Source: Spongiibacter thalassae (GTDB lineage: Bacteria > Pseudomonadota > Gammaproteobacteria > Pseudomonadales > Spongiibacteraceae). Taken from it: a stretch of DNA of 64,000 nucleotides. Of this stretch, positions 1 through 8,541 are shown piece by piece. A program made the translations under genes and the position numbers. The stretch lies in the NCBI RefSeq assembly GCF_012272835.1, contig NZ_JAAWWK010000008.1:39500-103499 (forward strand). The letters run 5' to 3'. Numbering within the stretch: the stretch's first letter is position 1; every line of letters starts with the position of its first letter. The notes under the pieces are model-generated. The model worked only from the letters and a program-made list of their open reading frames with translations, was not told the origin of the DNA and made no database searches.

Positions 1-1
1 G

Positions 2-175
2 GAAGAAATTTACGCCGAGCGCGAAGCGCTCTATGTCCGTCATGCCGACCTGGTGGTAGCCGCCGGAGGCCAAAGCGAGGCAGAGCTTGCCGAGTCAATT
101 AAACAGGCCCTGCGTGATGGTGGCTACCATGACGCCCTGTTGCCCGGTAACCCGCTAACGGGAAGCCCGCATTAG
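2..175 (+). CDS. C-terminal end of a shikimate-kinase-like P-loop kinase (partial)
   Basis: Only the last 57 residues are in the window; the gene enters from the left and stops with TAG at 173-175. The segment has an R-x-x-LY-x-x-x-ADLVV pattern (EREALYVRHADLVV) followed by a G-x-S-x-x-E-L helix. This resembles the lid and C-terminal helix of shikimate kinases, where the Arg contacts substrate. The P-loop would lie outside the window, so the family call rests on this short region alone. The next gene starts 28 bp downstream on the same strand, so the two may be co-transcribed. Another nucleoside- or sugar-kinase-type P-loop enzyme is possible. Confidence 0.5.
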   Translation, partial: EEIYAEREALYVRHADLVVAAGGQSEAELAESIKQALRDGGYHDALLPGNPLTGSPH

Positions 176-203
176 AACAGTACAACGTAAGGAATGGTCG
201 TTT

Positions 204-713
204 ATGGCAGTCAGCACGGTTACGTGTATCGAAATTTCCAAGGAAGACCTGAAGTTTTCTGCGGCGCACTTCACTATTTTTTCAGCCACTGAGCGGGAGC
301 GTCTGCACGGCCATAATTTTCGTGTCAGCCTCGACCTGACCGCCGAGGTGGGTGAAAACGGCATGTGCTTTAGTTACGTGGAAATAAAACGCCGCTTGCG
401 CGCTCTGTGCGCGGCGCTGGATGAGTACACCCTGCTGCCGGGGGAATCGCCTTTTATGCGTATTCAGCAAGAGGGGGAGTTTTATCGGGCTCAGTTCAAT
501 GGCGAGCAGCTGCCTTTTGCCGTTAGCGACACCCAGGTGTTGCCGATACGCAATACCACCGTTGAGGAATTCGCGCGTTATTTGCTGGAACAATTGCTGG
601 CCGACGCCGCCTTTGTGCAGGGCAATGATATTTATGAATTGGTTATGAAAGTGTCGTCGGGCCCTGGACAGTCTGGCTCTGCGAGCTGGCGGCGAACCGA
701 CACAGAGAGCTAA
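204..713 (+). CDS. 6-pyruvoyl-tetrahydropterin synthase / QueD family protein, Cys-less variant
   Basis: 169 residues of the PTPS/QueD (COG0720) fold, which acts on dihydroneopterin triphosphate. The zinc ligands are visible as His22 (SAAHF) and His35/His37 (LHGHNF). The usual Cys-x3-HGH nucleophile is missing: the aligned residue is Arg31, with Glu32 next to it. In PTPS-III enzymes such as the Plasmodium protein, a Glu near this site replaces Cys and the product is 6-hydroxymethyl-dihydropterin, so this may be a folate-route enzyme and not a queuosine one. A long insert (about residues 75-110) separates the two halves of the fold, longer than in E. coli QueD. The SDR reductase gene begins 12 bp downstream, which supports a shared pterin pathway. 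Family call firm; substrate inferred. Confidence 0.85.
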   Translation: MAVSTVTCIEISKEDLKFSAAHFTIFSATERERLHGHNFRVSLDLTAEVGENGMCFSYVEIKRRLRALCAALDEYTLLPGESPFMRIQQEGEFYRAQFNGEQLPFAVSDTQVLPIRNTTVEEFARYLLEQLLADAAFVQGNDIYELVMKVSSGPGQSGSASWRRTDTES

Positions 714-725
714 CTGGGGAGAACT

Positions 726-1430
726 ATGGCAAAGCTGGTCATTATTACCGGGGGGAGTCAGGGAATTGGCCGCGCGACGGCGCAGCGGTTTTTGGCCGAC
801 GATTACCGGGTATTCAATCTGTCCCGGCGGGATATCGCGTTGAGCGGAGCAGTACAGATTTCTGTGGATATGGTTAATGTGGACTGGTTGTCGGCCTGTG
901 CTGAACAATTGGTGGCGGCGGCAAAGGAAGCCGACGAGGTTGTGCTGATCCATAACGCTGCCCGCCAGGAAGCGGATGCTATCGACAGCCTGGACGGCGC
1001 CGCCTTTCGCGACGTGTTGCAGGTCAATCTGGTCGCGCCACAGCAATTGAACAACCTGATGATTCCCCATATGAAACCGGGGTCATCGATATTATATGTG
1101 GGTTCGACGTTGGCAGAAAAAGCGGTGAAGGGGTGTGCGTCATATATTGCCAGCAAGCACGGTTTGGTGGGGTTGATGCGCTCGACGGTGCAGGATCTTG
1201 CCGGGCGGGGTATTCATAGTAGCTGTGTATGCCCGGGCTTTACGGATACCGGAATGCTTCGCGGCCACATCGGCGACAACCCGGAGATAATTGCGGCAAT
1301 CACCGAAAATGTATCGGCGGGTCGTCTTATCGACCCTCAGGAAATCGCTGATACTCTGCACTTTTGCGCCAGGTCGCCGGTGCTTAGTGGTGCAGTGATT
1401 CACGCGAATTTGGGCCAGATTGAGCGCTGA
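726..1430 (+). CDS. short-chain dehydrogenase/reductase, probable pterin-linked reductase
   Basis: 234-residue classical SDR. It has the NAD(P)-binding TGGSQGIG at residues 8-15, the NAA motif at 77-79 and the catalytic triad Ser127, Tyr140, Lys144 (YIASK). The ATG at 726 has GGGGAG just upstream. It lies 12 bp after the PTPS-like gene, so the pair is probably one transcript. SDRs in that setting (sepiapterin reductase, FolM/pteridine reductase) reduce pterin side chains or rings, so a reductase for a tetrahydropterin cofactor is the best guess. No aromatic amino acid hydroxylase is in the window to show which cofactor is made. The SDR call is firm and the substrate is not shown by the sequence. 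Confidence 0.85.
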   Translation: MAKLVIITGGSQGIGRATAQRFLADDYRVFNLSRRDIALSGAVQISVDMVNVDWLSACAEQLVAAAKEADEVVLIHNAARQEADAIDSLDGAAFRDVLQVNLVAPQQLNNLMIPHMKPGSSILYVGSTLAEKAVKGCASYIASKHGLVGLMRSTVQDLAGRGIHSSCVCPGFTDTGMLRGHIGDNPEIIAAITENVSAGRLIDPQEIADTLHFCARSPVLSGAVIHANLGQIER

Positions 1431-1460
1431 GCCCTCAGGCTGTATAGGTTTTTCGGCCCT

Positions 1461-1485
1461 GGTGCGCGCCATTCAGTCGCGCACC
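1461..1485 (+). terminator. candidate hairpin terminator after the pterin genes
   Basis: Perfect 8-bp inverted repeat GGTGCGCG (1461-1468) and CGCGCACC (1478-1485) with a 9-nt loop, 30 bp after the SDR stop. The T-rich stretch (cgcgtttttctttt) starts only about 10 nt after the stem, so this is a weak match to an intrinsic terminator. Confidence 0.35.
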
Positions 1486-1523
1486 AAATAAACGCGTTTT
1501 TCTTTTCAAATCTTTGCACTTCT

Positions 1524-1552
1524 TTGACTCCCCTTTGAATTCTGTCTGCTAT
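1524..1552 (+). promoter_or_regulatory. possible sigma-70-type promoter upstream of prkA
   Basis: TTGACT (1524-1529), 17-nt spacer, TGCTAT (1547-1552). If used, the prkA leader would be about 330 nt. The spacing is ideal but the -10 box is imperfect. PrkA operons are often under sigma-S or nitrogen control in other gammaproteobacteria; I see no clear sigma-54 box here. Confidence 0.3.
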
Positions 1553-1889
1553 TCTTTGGCTGTAGCGAGCGCATGCGCCAAGGGTTCGAAAAGCTGTGGT
1601 CTGTGTCAATGCAGGTAGGTAGATTCGACGATGGCGCTGGATTCATACAGCGCTCACTATCGTGTAAAGGTGGATTGGAAACAGGCTGGCGCGCCTTTTG
1701 CTAAGACACGTTTGAGAGCTTGCTTTTGTACTCCTGCAACGAAGTGGCCGGTTGCGCATCTAAAGGTGTGAGGCTGACGTACCGATGATATCGGAGTAGA
1801 GTGGTAAAGCAGACACATGACACTGTGCACGCAACCAGCGTAGTCAGACAGCGACGTGGCGTCACAGCATAAAAGAAGGAGTTGCACCA

Positions 1890-3812
1890 ATGGGCCTATT
1901 AGACAATGTCCGTGAGCAATACCTGAAAGCAAGGGATGAAGAAATGTCCCTGCTCGAGTATCTCGAGCTATGCCGGACTGATCCGATGGCATACGCTACC
2001 CCCGCCGAACGCATGCTCGCGGCGATCGGCAAGCCCGAAATGATCGACACCCGCAGCGATCCACGGCTGTCCCGTATCTTCTCCAACAGACTGATTCCAC
2101 GCTATCCCGCCTTTGAAGAATTTTACGGGATGGAAGATGTCATCTCGCAAATTGTCGCCTTTTTCAAACACGCCGCTCAGGGCCTGGAAGAGCGCAAACA
2201 GGTGTTGTACCTGCTCGGTCCCGTCGGCGGCGGGAAGTCATCGATCGCCGAGCGGCTGAAAAAATTGATGGAAGCCTACCCGATATACGCCATCAAGGGC
2301 TCGCCGATTAATGAGTCACCGCTGGGCCTGTTCGACCCCCAGCGAGATGGCCGGCAGATTGAAGAGGAGTACGGCATTCCGGCGCGCTACCTGACGGGCC
2401 TGATGTCGCCCTGGGCGATCAAGCGTCTGGAAGAATACGAAGGGGATCTCGACAAATTCCGGGTAGTGCGGGTGCAGCCCTCAGTGCTCAAACAGATCGC
2501 CGTGACCAAAACCGAACCCGGTGATGAAAACAACCAGGATATTTCAACGCTTGTTGGCAAGGTGGATATCCGCAAGCTTGAATCCTACGCCCAGGATGAC
2601 CCGGATGCCTATTCCTACTCCGGCGGCCTGTGTCTTGCCAACCAGGGCATGCTCGAGTTTGTCGAGATGTTCAAGGCGCCGATTAAAATGCTCCACCCGC
2701 TGCTTACCGCCACCCAGGAGGGCAACTACAAAGGCACGGAAGGGTTCTCGGCGATTCCCTTTCAGGGCACGATACTGGCTCACTCAAACGAATCCGAGTG
2801 GCAGAGTTTCCGCAACAACAAGCACAACGAGGCCTTCCTCGACCGGGTTTATATCGTCAAGGTGCCATACTGCTTGCAGGTGAGCGAAGAAGTTAAAATC
2901 TACGAAAAACTGCTGCGCCACAGCTCGTTGGCGGCGGCGCCCTGTGCCCCTGGTACGCTGGAAATGCTGGCGCAGTTTTCAGTATTGTCGCGGCTTAAAG
3001 AGCCGGAAAACTCCAGCATCTACTCCAAAATGCGGGTGTACGACGGCGAGTCACTGAAGGATACCGACCCCGCCGCCAAGTCCTTTCAGGAGTATCGCGA
3101 CTATGCGGGCATCGACGAGGGCATGAACGGCATGTCTACACGCTTTGCCTTCAAAGTGTTGTCGGCGGTGTTCAATTACGACAACTCGGAAATTGCCGCT
3201 AACCCGGTTCATCTGATGTACGTACTGGAGCAGCGCATACTGCGCGAGCAGCTCCCCGAAGATGAGCAGCGTCGCTACCTTGAATTTATCAAGGGCTGGC
3301 TGGCCGTGCGTTACGCCGAGTACGTGGGCAAAGAGATTCAAACCGCTTACCTGGAGTCCTACTCCGAGTATGGCCAGAATATTTTTGACCGCTACGTGAC
3401 CTTTGCGGATTACTGGATACAGGACGAGGACTACCGCGACCCCGAAACCGGCGCGATATTTGATCGCAGCACACTGAACAGTGAGCTGGAAAAAATCGAA
3501 AAGCCGGCGGGTATTGCCAACCCCAAGGACTTCCGCAACGAGATTGTCAACTTTGTGCTTAGAGCGCGTGCACAGAATGAGGGACGCAACCCCAATTGGA
3601 CCAGTTACGAAAAACTGCGGGAAGTGATTGAGAAGAAAATGTTCTCAAGCACTGAAGAGCTGCTGCCGGTGATCTCCTTCAATGCCAAGGCGTCGGCGGA
3701 GGACAAGCAGAAGCACGAAAATTTTGTGACCCGTATGGTAGAGAAGGGTTATACGCCCAAGCAGGTGCGCTTGCTCTCTGAATGGTATTTGCGCGTGCGC
3801 AAAGCGGGCTGA
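1890..3812 (+). CDS. prkA: PrkA family serine protein kinase
   Basis: 640 residues, the usual length of PrkA/YeaG. An AAA-like N-terminal domain carries the Walker A motif GPVGGGKS at residues 110-117. The C-terminal half holds the PrkA kinase-like domain reported to phosphorylate serine in stress and stationary-phase adaptation. The ATG at 1890 follows an AAGAAGGAG ribosome site. It is the first gene of the classic prkA-yeaH-spoVR set. Recent work on this family has proposed AAA protease activity as well, so the biochemical role is not settled. Identity is firm from the near full-length match to the family pattern and from the two downstream partners. Confidence 0.95.
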   Translation: MGLLDNVREQYLKARDEEMSLLEYLELCRTDPMAYATPAERMLAAIGKPEMIDTRSDPRLSRIFSNRLIPRYPAFEEFYGMEDVISQIVAFFKHAAQGLEERKQVLYLLGPVGGGKSSIAERLKKLMEAYPIYAIKGSPINESPLGLFDPQRDGRQIEEEYGIPARYLTGLMSPWAIKRLEEYEGDLDKFRVVRVQPSVLKQIAVTKTEPGDENNQDISTLVGKVDIRKLESYAQDDPDAYSYSGGLCLANQGMLEFVEMFKAPIKMLHPLLTATQEGNYKGTEGFSAIPFQGTILAHSNESEWQSFRNNKHNEAFLDRVYIVKVPYCLQVSEEVKIYEKLLRHSSLAAAPCAPGTLEMLAQFSVLSRLKEPENSSIYSKMRVYDGESLKDTDPAAKSFQEYRDYAGIDEGMNGMSTRFAFKVLSAVFNYDNSEIAANPVHLMYVLEQRILREQLPEDEQRRYLEFIKGWLAVRYAEYVGKEIQTAYLESYSEYGQNIFDRYVTFADYWIQDEDYRDPETGAIFDRSTLNSELEKIEKPAGIANPKDFRNEIVNFVLRARAQNEGRNPNWTSYEKLREVIEKKMFSSTEELLPVISFNAKASAEDKQKHENFVTRMVEKGYTPKQVRLLSEWYLRVRKAG

Positions 3813-3858
3813 TACCCGGCACAGAAACAATGCCTCATAGATGAGGTAAGGGGCGAAT

Positions 3859-5082
3859 ATGTCGATGATTATTGACCGCCGCCTGAATGACCGTAATAAA
3901 AACGCGACCAATCGCCAGCGGTTTATCAGGCGTTACAAGGCGCAACTGAAACGGTCTGTGACGGATCTTGTCGCCGAGCGCTCCATAACCGATATGGGGC
4001 GGGGTGGTGAGGTAGGCATCCCGGTCAAGGATATTTCCGAGCCGCGCTTTCGCGTGGGCCAAGGGGGTGACCGGGACATGGTTCACCCGGGCAACCACAG
4101 CTTTTCGCCGGGTGATTTGATCGAAAAACCCCAGGGGGGAGGTGGCGGAGGTAGTGGTCAAGGCGGGGGCGGCGAAGGTGGCGACGGCCAGGACAATTTT
4201 ATGTTCACCCTGTCGAAGGAAGAATTTATGAATCTGTTCTTCGACGACCTCGAGTTGCCCGACCTCGCGCGAACCATGCTGGGCGACGCCCACCAATTTA
4301 CGATGCGTCGCGCCGGCTATACTCCCAGCGGCGTGCCGGCAAACCTGTCGGTAAGGCGCTCGCTGCAAAATGCGATGGCCCGTAAAATAGCACTGGCATC
4401 GCCACTGAAGCGCGAGCTTCGCGAGCTGGAGGCCGCGGGGGGGGATCCTGACGAGATTCAGGCGTTGAAAGACCGCATCGAACGGATTCCTTTTCTGGAT
4501 GAGTACGACCTGCGTTTTCGTCATAAGGTGAAGGAGCCAAAACCCATCAGTCGCGCGGTCATGTTTTGCCTGATGGATGTGTCGGCGTCGATGTCGGAGC
4601 AAAAAAAGGATTTGGCCAAACGGTTTTTTACCCTGCTCTATCTGTTTCTCAGTCGCAAGTACGAGCATGTTGACCTGATTTTTATCCGCCATACCTCCAA
4701 CGCCGAAGAAGTGGATGAAGACGCGTTCTTTAATGATCCGCAAACCGGTGGCACCGTGGTGATGTCGGCGCTGAATCTTATGGCCGAGATTATTGAAGAA
4801 CGCTACCCCAGTAGTGAGTGGAACATCTACGGCTCCCAGGTTTCTGACGGCGACGCCTTCGGCAGCGACCCCCAGCGCAGCTGCTCGCGCCTGAGCAAGG
4901 ATATTCTGCCGCTGTGTCGCTATTTCGCCTATGTTGAAGTGCCGGATAGCCCTACCAGTATTACGCCTCTGGCGGCGGCCTACAGTCAGATTCAGAACAG
5001 TAATTTTGCCATGCGAACAGTGATGCATCGCAGCGATGTCTACCCGGTGTTGAGAGATTTGTTTCAGCGGGAGGCCGCATGA
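3859..5082 (+). CDS. yeaH: YeaH/YhbH family protein (DUF444), VWA-like
   Basis: 407 residues. The N-terminus (IDRRLNDRNKNATNRQRF) is the typical opening of the DUF444/YeaH family. A Gly-rich linker at about residues 94-115 precedes the body. A VWA-like metal site is suggested by MDVSASM with Asp240, Ser242 and Ser244. It begins 46 bp after prkA and its stop overlaps the spoVR start (ATGA, 5079-5082), so the two are translationally coupled. YeaH is thought to act with PrkA in stationary-phase and nutrient stress, but its molecular job is unknown. Start ATG 3859 has GAGGTAAGGGG upstream. Confidence 0.93.
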   Translation: MSMIIDRRLNDRNKNATNRQRFIRRYKAQLKRSVTDLVAERSITDMGRGGEVGIPVKDISEPRFRVGQGGDRDMVHPGNHSFSPGDLIEKPQGGGGGGSGQGGGGEGGDGQDNFMFTLSKEEFMNLFFDDLELPDLARTMLGDAHQFTMRRAGYTPSGVPANLSVRRSLQNAMARKIALASPLKRELRELEAAGGDPDEIQALKDRIERIPFLDEYDLRFRHKVKEPKPISRAVMFCLMDVSASMSEQKKDLAKRFFTLLYLFLSRKYEHVDLIFIRHTSNAEEVDEDAFFNDPQTGGTVVMSALNLMAEIIEERYPSSEWNIYGSQVSDGDAFGSDPQRSCSRLSKDILPLCRYFAYVEVPDSPTSITPLAAAYSQIQNSNFAMRTVMHRSDVYPVLRDLFQREAA

Positions 5083-6611
5083 CGATAGAGGCAAAGGCAG
5101 ACCGGGTACTGTCCCGTGGGGGCGACTGGGATTTCGACCTACTGCGCACCTACGACGCGGAAATTCGCGCCATTGCGGAGGAGTTTGAGCTTGATACCTA
5201 CCCCAATCAGATTGAGGTAATTGCCTCCGAGCAAATGCTGGATGCCTACGCCTCGGTGGGGCTGCCAATCAGCTATACCCACTGGAGCTACGGCAAGGAA
5301 TTTATCCGCAATGAAGAGGCGTACCGGCGAGGCATGCGCGGTCTGGCCTATGAGTTGGTGATCAACTCCGACCCCTGTATCGCCTACCTGATGGAAGATA
5401 ACAGTATGCCCATGCAGGCGCTGGTTATCGCCCATGCCTGTTATGGCCACAACTCCTTTTTCAAGGGCAATTATCTGTTCAAGCAGTGGACCAGTGCCGA
5501 CGGCATAGTGGACTACATGGTATTTGCCAAGAACTATATCTTTTCCTGTGAGCAGAAATACGGCATCGACAAGGTAGAGGAGACCCTCGATGCCTGCCAT
5601 GCATTGATGGACCACGGTGTGGACCGCTTTCACCGGCCGTCGCCGCTTTCTGCCCAGGAGGAACAGCACCGGCAGCACGAGCGCGCCGAGCACGCCCGTA
5701 AACAGTTCGATGATATATGGCGAACCCTGCCCCGCAGCGCGGTGGACGCCGAGGAAAAAACAGCCAAAAAGCGCAATGTCTTTCCGCCGGAGCCGCAGGA
5801 GAACCTGCTGTATTTCATAGAAAAGTACTCGCCAACCCTGGAAACCTGGCAGAGGGAAATTGTGCGCATTGTGCGCAAGCTCGCGCAGTATTTTTATCCC
5901 CAGGGCATGACCAAGGTGATGAATGAGGGGTGGGCGACATTCTGGCATTACACCCTGCTCAACGAGATGTACGACCGCGGTCTGGTAGACGAAGGATTTA
6001 TGTTCGAAATTTTGCAGTCCCACACCAATGTGGTGATGCAGCCCGGCTACGATCAGCGAGGGTATTCGGGTATTAACCCCTATGCTCTGGGCTTTGCAAT
6101 GTTCAAGGATTTGCGGCGTATCTGCGAGCACCCCGATGCCGAGGACAGGGAGTGGTTCCCGGATATCGTCGACAAGGACTGGCGGCAGGTGCTTGATTTC
6201 GCCATGCGCAACTACAAGGATGAGTCATTTATCGCCCAGTATCTATCGCCGAAATTGATTCGTGAATTCCACCTGTTCGCTATTGCCGATGAACAAAAGG
6301 CGGAGCATTACCGGGTGGATGCCATCCACAATGAAGCGGGTTATCGTGAAGTGCGACGCAAGCTCTCGCGGCAGTACAACCGGGATATTCTGGTGCCGGA
6401 TATTCAGATTCAACGCTATGAACATATGGGTGATCGCTCGCTGGTACTGCGCTACAACCGGCTGCGGGACCGCCCCCTCACCGATGATGCCACCGAGGTG
6501 TTAAAGCACCTGAGCTGCTTGTGGGGATTCAAGGTGACCATGGAAATTTTTGACGAGAAGGAAGGCGTGGTCGATAAAATGGAGGTTTTGCCCGCAGGGC
6601 AGCGGGCATAG
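5079..6611 (+). CDS. spoVR: SpoVR family protein
   Basis: 510 residues, normal for SpoVR/YcgB. SpoVR is named for a Bacillus cortex-formation gene, but in gammaproteobacteria it is a cytoplasmic protein of unknown activity that travels with prkA and yeaH. Conserved-looking stretches include YTHWSYGKEF, VIAHACYGHNSFFKGNYLF and MNEGWATFWHYT, rich in His and Glu and reminiscent of metal sites. The start overlaps yeaH by 4 bp. The stop lies 19 bp before the stop of the convergent crotonase gene, with no clear intrinsic terminator between them. Confidence 0.94.
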   Translation: MTIEAKADRVLSRGGDWDFDLLRTYDAEIRAIAEEFELDTYPNQIEVIASEQMLDAYASVGLPISYTHWSYGKEFIRNEEAYRRGMRGLAYELVINSDPCIAYLMEDNSMPMQALVIAHACYGHNSFFKGNYLFKQWTSADGIVDYMVFAKNYIFSCEQKYGIDKVEETLDACHALMDHGVDRFHRPSPLSAQEEQHRQHERAEHARKQFDDIWRTLPRSAVDAEEKTAKKRNVFPPEPQENLLYFIEKYSPTLETWQREIVRIVRKLAQYFYPQGMTKVMNEGWATFWHYTLLNEMYDRGLVDEGFMFEILQSHTNVVMQPGYDQRGYSGINPYALGFAMFKDLRRICEHPDAEDREWFPDIVDKDWRQVLDFAMRNYKDESFIAQYLSPKLIREFHLFAIADEQKAEHYRVDAIHNEAGYREVRRKLSRQYNRDILVPDIQIQRYEHMGDRSLVLRYNRLRDRPLTDDATEVLKHLSCLWGFKVTMEIFDEKEGVVDKMEVLPAGQRA

Positions 6612-6630
6612 GCAGTCGACCGGTCGTGGG

Positions 6631-7464
6631 CTATTTTCCGGTAAAGGTTGGCGTGGTTTTATCGAAGAACGCATTAACCGCAGCAATATGATCCTCGGTG
6701 CCGTGGCACATGGCCTGTACGTCGGCACAGGTGTCGAGAAAGTCTTCCAGTTCCTGGCGTTGGGCCAGCTTCATCAGACGCTTGGTCTGACGCAGGGCGA
6801 TTGGCGGCTTGCTGGCGTAGTCGCTGGCGTAGCGTTCTGCGCAGGCCATTAGCGCCTCATCTGTGGTTTTTTCCAGCAGTATTCCCATGTTCAGAGCCTC
6901 GTCGGCATTGATGATGCGGCCGCTGAAGCTGAGCTCGGCGGCGCGCTGATAACCGATCAGGCGTTGCAGAAACCACGCACCACCGTCGCCGGGAATAATG
7001 CCGAGGTTGATAAAGGTTTCGCCAAAGCGGGTGGCGTCGCAGCCAATGCGCAGATCACACATTGAGCACAGATCAAAGCCCGCGCCCACGGCCGCGCCAT
7101 TAACCGCCGCAATGGTGACGATTTCGGCGCTGTGCATGGTGCGGGACATACGTTGAATACCCCGGCGGTAGCTGTCGCTGATTTCATTGGGAGTGCCGCC
7201 GAACATGCCGGTTTGGTCACGCATTTCTTTCACGTTGCCGCCTGCGCTGAAGGCGCGGCCAGAGCCGGTCAGTATCAGGCAGGAAATGTCCCGGTTGCTG
7301 TTCGCCCATTCTACAGTGGTGCAGATATCGTCGATTAGCCGAGTGCCGGTCAGGGCGTTACGAACATCGTCGCGTTCAAAGCGCAGCACCGCGTAGCGGC
7401 CGTGCAGGGTAAGGCTGGCATCTGTCGAGATAGCTGGAAGAGTCATTGGCGTGGCCTCAGTCAA
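6631..7464 (-). CDS. enoyl-CoA hydratase/isomerase (crotonase) family protein
   Basis: 277 residues of the crotonase fold. The acyl-CoA oxyanion-hole motifs are visible: SGRAFSAGGNVKEM (about residues 68-81) and AAVNGAAVGAGFDL (119-132). The two catalytic glutamates of classical hydratases do not appear. The position of Glu144 in the rat enzyme aligns with Asp131, and the position of Glu164 with Phe151 (FGETFINLG). A standard hydratase reaction is therefore doubtful; an isomerase, thioesterase-like or other crotonase activity is possible. It stands alone, convergent with spoVR and in the same direction as the ChrR-like gene upstream (36 bp gap). Other lipid genes in the window make acyl-CoA metabolism likely. 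Confidence 0.85.
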   Translation of the reverse strand: MTEATPMTLPAISTDASLTLHGRYAVLRFERDDVRNALTGTRLIDDICTTVEWANSNRDISCLILTGSGRAFSAGGNVKEMRDQTGMFGGTPNEISDSYRRGIQRMSRTMHSAEIVTIAAVNGAAVGAGFDLCSMCDLRIGCDATRFGETFINLGIIPGDGGAWFLQRLIGYQRAAELSFSGRIINADEALNMGILLEKTTDEALMACAERYASDYASKPPIALRQTKRLMKLAQRQELEDFLDTCADVQAMCHGTEDHIAAVNAFFDKTTPTFTGK

Positions 7465-7500
7465 ATAAACTGATTATGCCACAGTTCCGCTTTCGTCTGC

Positions 7501-8208
7501 TCAGACGCCGGGTTTCGTGGCAATTGGTGCGCGCAGGAGGAGGTTAACCAGCAGATTGACGAACAGGATGTATTTACGTTCCCCGGCGACTAGAATGCAC
7601 TCTTCGTTACCGTGGTTGGTGGGGGTGTGGTGCTCGCCCTGTTGGTAGGTAATGAAATCGCCGGATTTGTAATCCCCGTACTCGTCGGAATAGCCGCCAC
7701 AGATCACCAGTTTGTATTCGTTTCTGGTATAGCAGTGTCGGGGGATGGTCGCCTTGGGTTTTATCTGCATGATGACGATCGTGCTGTTCTGACTTCTCAG
7801 AGTTCGATATCGGCTGCCCTTCCACAGAAAGTTCCAGCGAATGTTTTTGTGGTGACCTCTTTCAAGGAGCTCCAGCACTCGGTAGATGCTGCTGTCGAAC
7901 TCGTGGCTGATGTTCAGCAGCAAGTGCTCCAGTTCATCGGTGGCGAGTGCGCTTTCCAAGTCGGCGATACGACTTTTTATGTCGTCCCTGGCGGAGGGCT
8001 TCAGTGGAATAGGGGTGGTTTCTTCCAGCAAGGTGCCGTAGCGCTCATCGGTGTGCATCAGCCGTTCGACGCAGTGCTGGCAGGATTTCATATGCCAGTG
8101 GATAAAGAGGGTTCTGGCGGTGTCGAGGGTGCCTCGGGCGAACTGCTGAATTAGAGAATCATGGGGGTGAGTAAAATAACCCTCTTCTCTCCCGCTTATA
8201 GTGGTCAT
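7501..8208 (-). CDS. ChrR-like zinc anti-sigma / cupin protein (first copy)
   Basis: 235 residues. The N-terminal part carries the zinc anti-sigma signature H-x3-C-x2-C (His39, Cys43, Cys46), as in ChrR and related anti-sigma domains that bind ECF sigma factors. The C-terminal part (about 120-225) is a ChrR-type cupin with plausible metal ligands His158, Glu164 and His194 (RHCYTRNEY ... EHHTP). In ChrR this cupin senses singlet oxygen or related stress. No sigma gene is adjacent; the only ECF sigma nearby is at 13437. It is divergent from the unrecognised 8542 gene across a 333-bp gap, so it may control that promoter. Family call good; partner inferred. Confidence 0.8.
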   Translation of the reverse strand: MTTISGREEGYFTHPHDSLIQQFARGTLDTARTLFIHWHMKSCQHCVERLMHTDERYGTLLEETTPIPLKPSARDDIKSRIADLESALATDELEHLLLNISHEFDSSIYRVLELLERGHHKNIRWNFLWKGSRYRTLRSQNSTIVIMQIKPKATIPRHCYTRNEYKLVICGGYSDEYGDYKSGDFITYQQGEHHTPTNHGNEECILVAGERKYILFVNLLVNLLLRAPIATKPGV

Positions 8209-8541
8209 GGCTGTACCCGATGTCGAGATCCTCGCTGGGCGCCAGGATTATTGATTTAAATTGTGATGATTGTCTCATTATAGCCATTGCTTTTTAAAAA
8301 ACGATACGGGTATGCCCCTACGTGAAGTGTGGTGTTGAGGGGCCGCGCCATGTTTTGAGGGAGATGAAAGTGGTAAATCGTAGATCACGCTTTGGTTGGT
8401 GGTGTGACATAGTTTGCTGAATTTAAATAGAAAGGGTTGTTGTCAGTTTACTTCAATCTGCTGTTTGGTGGCGGGCGTATAAAGAAAGATTATTCAGTGA
8501 AAGTCCGGTAAGAACACTCCGGGCGGTACAGGCGGAAGTCG
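8209..8541. promoter_or_regulatory. 333-bp divergent intergenic region
   Basis: Lies between the minus-strand ChrR-like gene and the plus-strand gene at 8542, so promoters for both should be here. The sequence is more AT-rich than its surroundings, with runs such as tgatttaaattgtgatgatt (8251-8270) and tttttaaaaaacg. GGCGGAAG before the ATG at 8542 is the likely ribosome site. No single promoter stands out by eye. Confidence 0.45.

Larger units (their letters stand above)
1431..1889. other. 459-bp intergenic region before prkA
   Basis: Holds the hairpin at 1461-1485 and the possible promoter at 1524-1552. A 46-codon reading frame (1631-1771) exists but has no convincing ribosome site and no recognisable product. 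The remainder probably serves as a long prkA leader; GGAG is present shortly before the prkA ATG. Confidence 0.5.

Noticed and set aside
1631..1771. 46-codon frame in the prkA leader
   Set aside because: No convincing ribosome site and no recognisable sequence.
3835..5268. Long minus-strand open frame (477 codons) across yeaH
   Set aside because: Lies opposite a well-recognised gene; the translation is rich in His, Gln and Arg, as expected for a shadow of coding DNA.
5139..6131. Minus-strand open frame (330 codons) across spoVR
   Set aside because: Shadow of spoVR; no domain or ribosome site.
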